Source of the DNA: Pycnococcus provasolii
Lineage: Eukaryota; Chlorophyta; Pseudoscourfieldiophyceae; Pseudoscourfieldiales
DNA length: 64,000 bases
Direction of reading: 5' to 3'
NCBI GenBank assembly: GCA_049487715.1
Contig: CP150546.1
Coordinates: 1,178,001-1,242,000 of the forward strand
Part shown: piece by piece, positions 61,001 through 64,000 of the stretch
Numbering within the stretch: position 1 is the first letter of the stretch
How the letters are laid out: each line of letters starts with the position of its first letter
The notes under the pieces: model-generated
Database searches by the model: none
What the model was told of the DNA's origin: nothing
Seen by the model: only the letters and a program-made list of their open reading frames with translations
Program-made: the position numbers and the translations under genes

Positions 61001-64000
61001 GGTCGGCGCGGGCACGGGCGGTGTAAGTGTGATGAGCACCGGCAAGGTTGACGTCGCGTCGACTCAGAACAGCGCGAGCGCCGTGCACGTGCGTAACACG
61101 CACGCGAGCGGCGGCGTGACGATCGAGGGCGTGGGCACGCACGCGTCGACGGTGCTCTTGACAGCCTCTGCGGAGAATGGCGGCGTGACGATGCAGGCGC
61201 CGGAGGACGGCGGCAGCGTGACGGTGTCGAGCAGCACGGGCGGCGTGTCCGTGGGCAGCTCTGGCACGGTCGCCGTCGACAGCACGCAGGCGTCGTCGTC
61301 GTCGGTGAAGATCACGGCGAGCCACGCGGAGGGCGGCGTGCTTGTCGGCGCGCAAGACACCGTGGCGATCGAGAGCGCGGGCGCGAAGGACGGCGCGGTG
61401 AGCATCACGGCGACGAGCGCGTCCGGCGGCGTGTCTGTGCAAGGCGGCACGCACGGTAGCGGCAGTGTCGAGGTTGCATCTGGCACGGGCGGCACGTACA
61501 TGAGCAGCACAGGCGCTCTCGTGGGCGGCTTCTACGGCGCGGTTGTGACATCGTACGGCTCTCCGGGCGGCACGGGCGACATCACGCTGCACAGTTCTAT
61601 AGCTAGCTTGAATTTGCAGGCTGGCGAGGCGGACGCTGCAGCCGTGAGCATCGAGGCGTCGCACGACGAGGGCGGCGTGACGATCCGAGGGGCGACGCAC
61701 GCGGCGGGTTCTGTGACGGTCGGCGCGGGCACGGGCGGCGTGAGTGTGATGAGCACCGGCAAGGTTGACGTCGCGTCGGCTCAGAACAGCGCGAGCGCCG
61801 TGCACGTGCGTAACACGCACGCGAGCGGCGGCGTGACGATCGAGGGCGTGGGCACGCACGCGTCGACGGTGCTTTTGGCAGCCACTGCGGAGAATGGCGG
61901 CGTGACGATGCAGGCGCCGGAGGACGGCGGCAGCGTGACGGTGTCGAGCAGCACGGGCGGCGTGTCCGTGGGCAGCTCTGGCACGGTCGCCGTCGACAGC
62001 ACGCAGGCGTCGTCGTCGTCGGTGAAGATCACGGCGAGCCACGCGGAGGGCGGCGTGCTCGTCGGCGCGCAAGACACCGTAGCGATCGAGAGCGCGGGCG
62101 CGAAGGACGGCGCGGTGAGCATCGCGGCGACGAGCGCGTCCGGCGGCGTATCTGTGCAAGGCGGCACGCACGGCAGCGGCAGCGTCGAGGTTGCATCTGG
62201 CACGGGCGGCACGTACATGAGCAGCACAGGCGCTCTCGTGGGCGGCTTCTACGGCGCGGTTGTGACATCGTACGGCTCTCCGGGCGGCACGGGCGACATC
62301 ACGCTGCACAGTTCTATAGCTAGCTTGAATTTGCAGGCTGGCGAGGCGGACGCTGCAGCCGTGAGCATCGAGGCGTCGCACGACGAGGGCGGCGTGACGA
62401 TCCAGGCGGCGACGCACGCGGCGGGTTCTGTGACGGTCGGCGCGGGCACGGGCGGCGTGAGTGTGATGAGCACCGGCAAGGTTGACGTCGCGTCGGCTCA
62501 GAACAGCGCGAGCGCCGTGCACGTGCGTAACACGCACGCGAGCGGCGGCGTGACGATCGAGGGCGTGGGCACGCACGCGTCGACGGTGCTTTTGGCAGCC
62601 ACTGCGGAGAATGGCGGCGTGACGATGCAGGCGCCGGAGGACGGCGGCAGCGTGACGGTGTCAAGCAGCACGGGCGGCGTGTCCGTGGGCAGCTCTGGCA
62701 CGGTCGCCGTCGACAGCACGCAGGCGTCGTCGTCGTCGGTGAAGATCACGGCGAGCCACGCGGAGGGCGGCGTGCTTGTCGGCGCGCAAGACACCGTGGC
62801 GATCGAGAGCGCGGGCGCGAAGGACGGCGCGGTGAGCATCACGGCGACGAGCGCGTCCGGCGGCGTGTCTGTGCAAGGCGGCACGCACGGCAGCGGCAGC
62901 GTCGAGGTTGCATCTGGCACGGGCGGCACGTACATGAGCAGCACAGGCGCTCTCGTGGGCGGCTTCTACGGCGCGGTTGTGACATCGTACGGCTCTCCGG
63001 GCGGCACGGGCGACATCACGCTGCACAGCTCGCTCGCGAGCGTGAACGTGCAGGCTGGCGAGGCGGACGCTGCGGCCGTGAGCATCGAGGCGTCGCACGA
63101 CGAGGGCGGCGTGATGATCCAGGCGGCGACGCACGCGGCGGGTTCTGTGACGGTCGGCGCGGGCACGGGCGGCGTGAGTGTGACGAGTACGGACTCCATC
63201 AGCGTGTTCGGCGACGGCAAGGTTGACGTCGCGTCGGCTCAGAACAGCGCGAGCGCCGTGCACGTGCGTAACACGCACGCGAGCGGCGGCGTGACGATCG
63301 AGGGCGTGGGCACGCACGCGTCGACGGTGCTCTTGGCAGCCACTGCGGAGAATGGCGGCGTGACGATGCAGGCGCCGGAGGACGGCGGCAGCGTGACGGT
63401 GTCGAGCAGCACGGGCGGCGTGTCCGTGGGCAGCTCTGGCACGGTCGCCGTCGACAGCACGCAGGCGTCGTCGTCGTCGGTGAAGATCACGGCGAGCCAC
63501 GCGGAGGGCGGCGTGCTTGTCGGCGCGCAAGACACCGTGGCGATCGAGAGCGCGGGCGCGAAGGACGGCGCGGTGAGCATCACGGCGACGAGCGCGTCCG
63601 GCGGCGTATCTGTGCAAGGCGGCACGCACGGCAGCGGCAGCGTCGAGGTTGCATCTGGCACGGGCGGCACGTACATGAGCAGCACAGGCGCTCTCGTGGG
63701 CGGCTTCTACGGCGCGGTTGTGACATCGTACGGCTCTCCGGGCGGCACGGGCGACATCACGCTGCACAGCTCGCTCGCGAGCGTGAACGTGCAGGCTGGC
63801 GAGGCGGACGCTGCAGCCGTGAGCATCGAGGCGTCGCACGACGAGGGCGGCGTGATGATCCAGGCGGCGACGCACGCGGCGGGTTCTGTGACGGTCGGCG
63901 CGGGCACGGGCGGCGTGAGTGTGACGAGTACGGACTCCATCAGCGTGTTCGGCGACGGCAAGGTTGACGTCGCGTCGGCTCAGAACAGCGCGAGCGCCGT
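55062..64000 (+). CDS. giant repetitive, probably surface-exposed protein (3' end outside window)
   Basis: One uninterrupted frame of at least 2979 codons from ATG at 55062 (MASSSTPSRSSSLPAW) to the window edge. The first 145 residues are Arg/Gln-rich; a hydrophobic segment (GVLSALALAALPLGA, near 150-166) could be a signal anchor, so the chain beyond is probably extracytoplasmic. After about residue 170 the protein is a long series of short beta-strand-like units rich in Gly, Ser, Thr, Asp, Val, such as GGIDVDSGTGGIDVQS and SGDITVLADVASVNI, as in beta-helical adhesins and wall proteins. Units diversify early (55.6-60.8 kb) and become nearly identical 717-base cassettes after about 60.84 kb. 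Cysteines are few. No enzyme motif is seen. An adhesin or wall/scale role is inference. Antisense frames across it are shadows. Confidence 0.8.
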   Translation, partial: MASSSTPSRSSSLPAWTNPAWTLSEELQQQQQQQGNARKLSSRRKHERLRQGDAGRTSRRNDVLVEECRHDRRGGGHGAARAPDWAQTVPGARRETAHDDVHARDLGCAGGGKAEDEPCRRSPPARATTSARSRRQRRHARSDGISAVTRGVLSALALAALPLGANNYPVLIGPAGDVNVVSRTDVSLNPANLVKSTKALEFANADGVGNVRMAPQAADGARGSDLTMSSGAGGGTAGPGAVRLQTPTKGKVTLRDETSSTSGTQTETLSNGVLELDAQLLLTRCLGSGATCPADGRTITSARTTGSNAPGVDLALEAGAGTGAGNRGSFIVRVPTTAANHAANATGMQPMVEVLRMSEETLGSNQISANIRADVNVYNSTGGTPFRITQTTGQVNTDGRIIGTHPEWANFTDHTQGSVTLKGGFYAEGASFVNNIIMSKAYAGTEFYQLTNANVIVDFSTEPFSFILPVTLTADRELIINNAVQGSIFHILPFDGGFDLKIACCNSKISCANEFVTFQSKNTGLLMCKTTTKAVKLGFDPGFVSDAPRDDAIFLYSQNPLGGIRIWSGIEATMCTQVSLLSIQAGINGGGKLELQAGCRGIYQDTSGPVQIKSTGSGVSGDITLWTPGGRVSLRSQNPAVDAISFIACNTDTNGDCVVSSPGGIEADVGTDGVIVKSLGTVSFFSQHYPSTYRVISDDPADDLSLILTGATDSSVVLKSEGIGIDAVRAETSAGGILLTSLGNSATGDIDLHAVQKSVKIRGGEGVSDAVYIHASTANTGGIFAESAGHILVKSTGAVGASGDITVLADVASVNIVSNEGASDAVKLHATAANTGGILGTSAGHIKMTTTGAAGGAGDITLDSTLASVQIIGREGVSDAVYIHASTANTGGIFAESAGHILVKSTGAVGASGDITVLADVASVNIVSNEGASDAVKLHATAANTGGILGTSAGHIKMTTTGAAGGAGDITLDSTLASVQIIGRECVSDAVYLYSPCANTGGIHAESAGHIRLKTTGAANGPGDITIESTVASVNIIGHEAVPDAVYINTPAVDAGGIHGQSAGTIKMITTGTATFGDITLHSTLSSVNMIGCEEAPDAIRIHACHAGGGIDIDAGTAGIDALTTGPIQFRSTGAQPLSDGDVTLRTDFGSANIMAGECVADAVRILTECNDGGGIDIDSGTGGIHAKSKSHATLTTTGSADPEGFGDITVHSQKASVQVIGGEAAPDAVRLLAEHKKGGIDVDAGLGGIDVDSQSFIHMDGRGVPSHFQVHSDSKDDDLILEVSGKTDSSVIVQSDGTGNDAVKIQATHRRGGVDIYANKGNIDALSTGQITLTTVEDGGDSDIKVEARKASVRLMSGEPTSDAIRLNTYHDEGGIDIDAGRGGFDVESVGDAMIQSTRSSVNIDGGEQSESAVSITASHAGGGVSVQAGTYGSGAIDMGSGTGGISLSSTGALVGGFYGALVTSYGSAGGIGDVTIEASLASVNIDGGENIADAVSIEASASDGGIVVNAGVRGNGTLDVDSGKGGIDVQSAGGMDLRTLDGRLVANSTNHTLHVDSNKEDVDALVLRASGAAGGIDVDSGTGGIDVQSMGAMDLRTMHGDITVNSTDHSVLIQSVEDVKDAISMQASHPAGGIGMESGAGGIGLLTTGDIAVQSTLKSVSISGGDDDTGAVSIVATSFTGGVAIQAGTHGSGTVDIDSGTGGMYLSSTGAALGSFYGAAITSYGVAGATGDITLEATLASVNIDGGEADAAAVSIEASSPNGGIKMQAGVDGAGSMDIDSGYGGIDVQSMSTLHLRTLEGQLTINSTDNRVYMQSKQQADDAVKVHASSIHGGVHARSEGKMLLETITGDLVVASEKNIIVDSKHEVTSAVSILATAAGGGIEIAAGTHGSGEISMASGLGGTYLSSTGAYVGGFYGAIISSYGNPGGTGDISLHSTLASVNVQAGEADAAAVSIEASHDKGGVTIQAATHAAGSVTVGAGTGGVSVMSTGKVDVASTQNSASAVHVRNTHASGGVTIEGVGTHASTVLLTASAENGGVTMQAPEDGGSVTVSSSTGGVSVGSSGTVAVDSTQASSSSVKITASHAEGGVLVGAQDTVAIESAGAKDGAVSITATSASGGVSVQGGTHGSGSVEVASGTGGTYMSSTGALVGGFYGAVVTSYGSPGGTGDITLHSSIASLNLQAGEADAAAVSIEASHDEGGVTIRGATHAAGSVTVGAGTGGVSVMSTGKVDVASAQNSASAVHVRNTHASGGVTIEGVGTHASTVLLAATAENGGVTMQAPEDGGSVTVSSSTGGVSVGSSGTVAVDSTQASSSSVKITASHAEGGVLVGAQDTVAIESAGAKDGAVSIAATSASGGVSVQGGTHGSGSVEVASGTGGTYMSSTGALVGGFYGAVVTSYGSPGGTGDITLHSSIASLNLQAGEADAAAVSIEASHDEGGVTIQAATHAAGSVTVGAGTGGVSVMSTGKVDVASAQNSASAVHVRNTHASGGVTIEGVGTHASTVLLAATAENGGVTMQAPEDGGSVTVSSSTGGVSVGSSGTVAVDSTQASSSSVKITASHAEGGVLVGAQDTVAIESAGAKDGAVSITATSASGGVSVQGGTHGSGSVEVASGTGGTYMSSTGALVGGFYGAVVTSYGSPGGTGDITLHSSLASVNVQAGEADAAAVSIEASHDEGGVMIQAATHAAGSVTVGAGTGGVSVTSTDSISVFGDGKVDVASAQNSASAVHVRNTHASGGVTIEGVGTHASTVLLAATAENGGVTMQAPEDGGSVTVSSSTGGVSVGSSGTVAVDSTQASSSSVKITASHAEGGVLVGAQDTVAIESAGAKDGAVSITATSASGGVSVQGGTHGSGSVEVASGTGGTYMSSTGALVGGFYGAVVTSYGSPGGTGDITLHSSLASVNVQAGEADAAAVSIEASHDEGGVMIQAATHAAGSVTVGAGTGGVSVTSTDSISVFGDGKVDVASAQNSASA
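57354..58013 (+). repeat. 330-base tandem repeat, two copies, coding
   Basis: Copies 57354-57683 and 57684-58013 differ by about one base that I can see (CAC/CAT at 57549 versus 57879). Each encodes 110 residues with GVSDAVYIHASTANTGG and EGASDAVKLHATAANTGG halves, so the unit is itself an old doubling of about 55 residues. A third, diverged copy starts at 58014. Confidence 0.9.
60840..64000 (+). repeat. 717-738-base tandem cassettes, coding
   Basis: The marker CATGAGCAGCACAGGCGCTC, or its variant, recurs at 717-base spacing near 61499, 62216 and 62933, and then 738 bases later near 63673. Each cassette encodes 239 residues; later ones carry 7 extra codons (TDSISVFG region). Identity between cassettes is very high. 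The array continues past the window. Confidence 0.9.

Noticed and set aside
60831-63875. Long minus-strand open frames (over 400 codons) in the giant repeat array
   Set aside because: They are antisense shadows of the GC-rich repeats, Arg/His/Ala-rich, and repeat with the cassette; the plus frame has the structured protein and no stop.

Overview
The window is eukaryotic nuclear DNA, most likely from a small, compact-genome green alga of prasinophyte type. The 18S rRNA gene carries green-plant signatures in its variable regions, and the protein genes fit: a plant-type MTA nucleosidase, a SUN-domain protein, a WW/IQ protein of centriole type and a GRAM protein. Genes are mostly intron-poor, GC-rich and closely packed, often in alternating head-to-head and tail-to-tail order, with tail-to-tail gaps of about 65 to 300 bases. 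I cannot name the species from sequence alone.

Layout. Positions 1-2221 hold the end of a ribosomal DNA unit on the minus strand (part of ITS2, 5.8S, ITS1, complete 18S), followed by its external spacer to about 3770. Positions 3773-11742 hold a large secreted leishmanolysin-like protein that has lost its zinc site, a SUMO-like (NIP45/Rad60 type) protein, an ankyrin protein and a small unknown gene. A decayed retropepsin relic (12167-12883) and a spliced, tyrosine-rich secreted protein with receptor-L-like repeats follow. From 17290 to 35074 lies a housekeeping stretch: FAD monooxygenase, PH-like/proline-rich coiled-coil protein, membrane protein with one intron, MTA nucleosidase, PET117-like assembly factor, GRAM protein, coiled-coil protein, SUN protein, MFSD5-type transporter and FAM135-type lipase. 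A MITE-like element lies at 30913-31396.

Positions 35234-40428 are a nearly complete tyrosine-recombinase retrotransposon of the PAT/DIRS group, with split direct repeats, gag, reverse transcriptase/RNase H and recombinase, all on the minus strand. Next to it is a fragment with six phage-integrase repeat units (40867-42234). Then come a bacterial-looking FAD oxidoreductase, a small zinc-knuckle-like protein, a GT29 sialyltransferase-like enzyme, a MORN-repeat protein whose upstream region is tandemly duplicated, and a WW/IQ protein. The last 9 kb (55062 onward) are one open reading frame of at least 2979 codons encoding a giant repetitive, probably surface-exposed protein that runs off the window.

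Three things stand out most. First, the retrotransposon changes reading frame by +1 at two places that share the same octamer, although its long terminal repeats are identical by eye, which hints at recoding rather than decay. Second, telomere-like tracts sit in the shared promoter of five head-to-head gene pairs. Third, the giant protein gene shows very recent 717-base cassette amplification.
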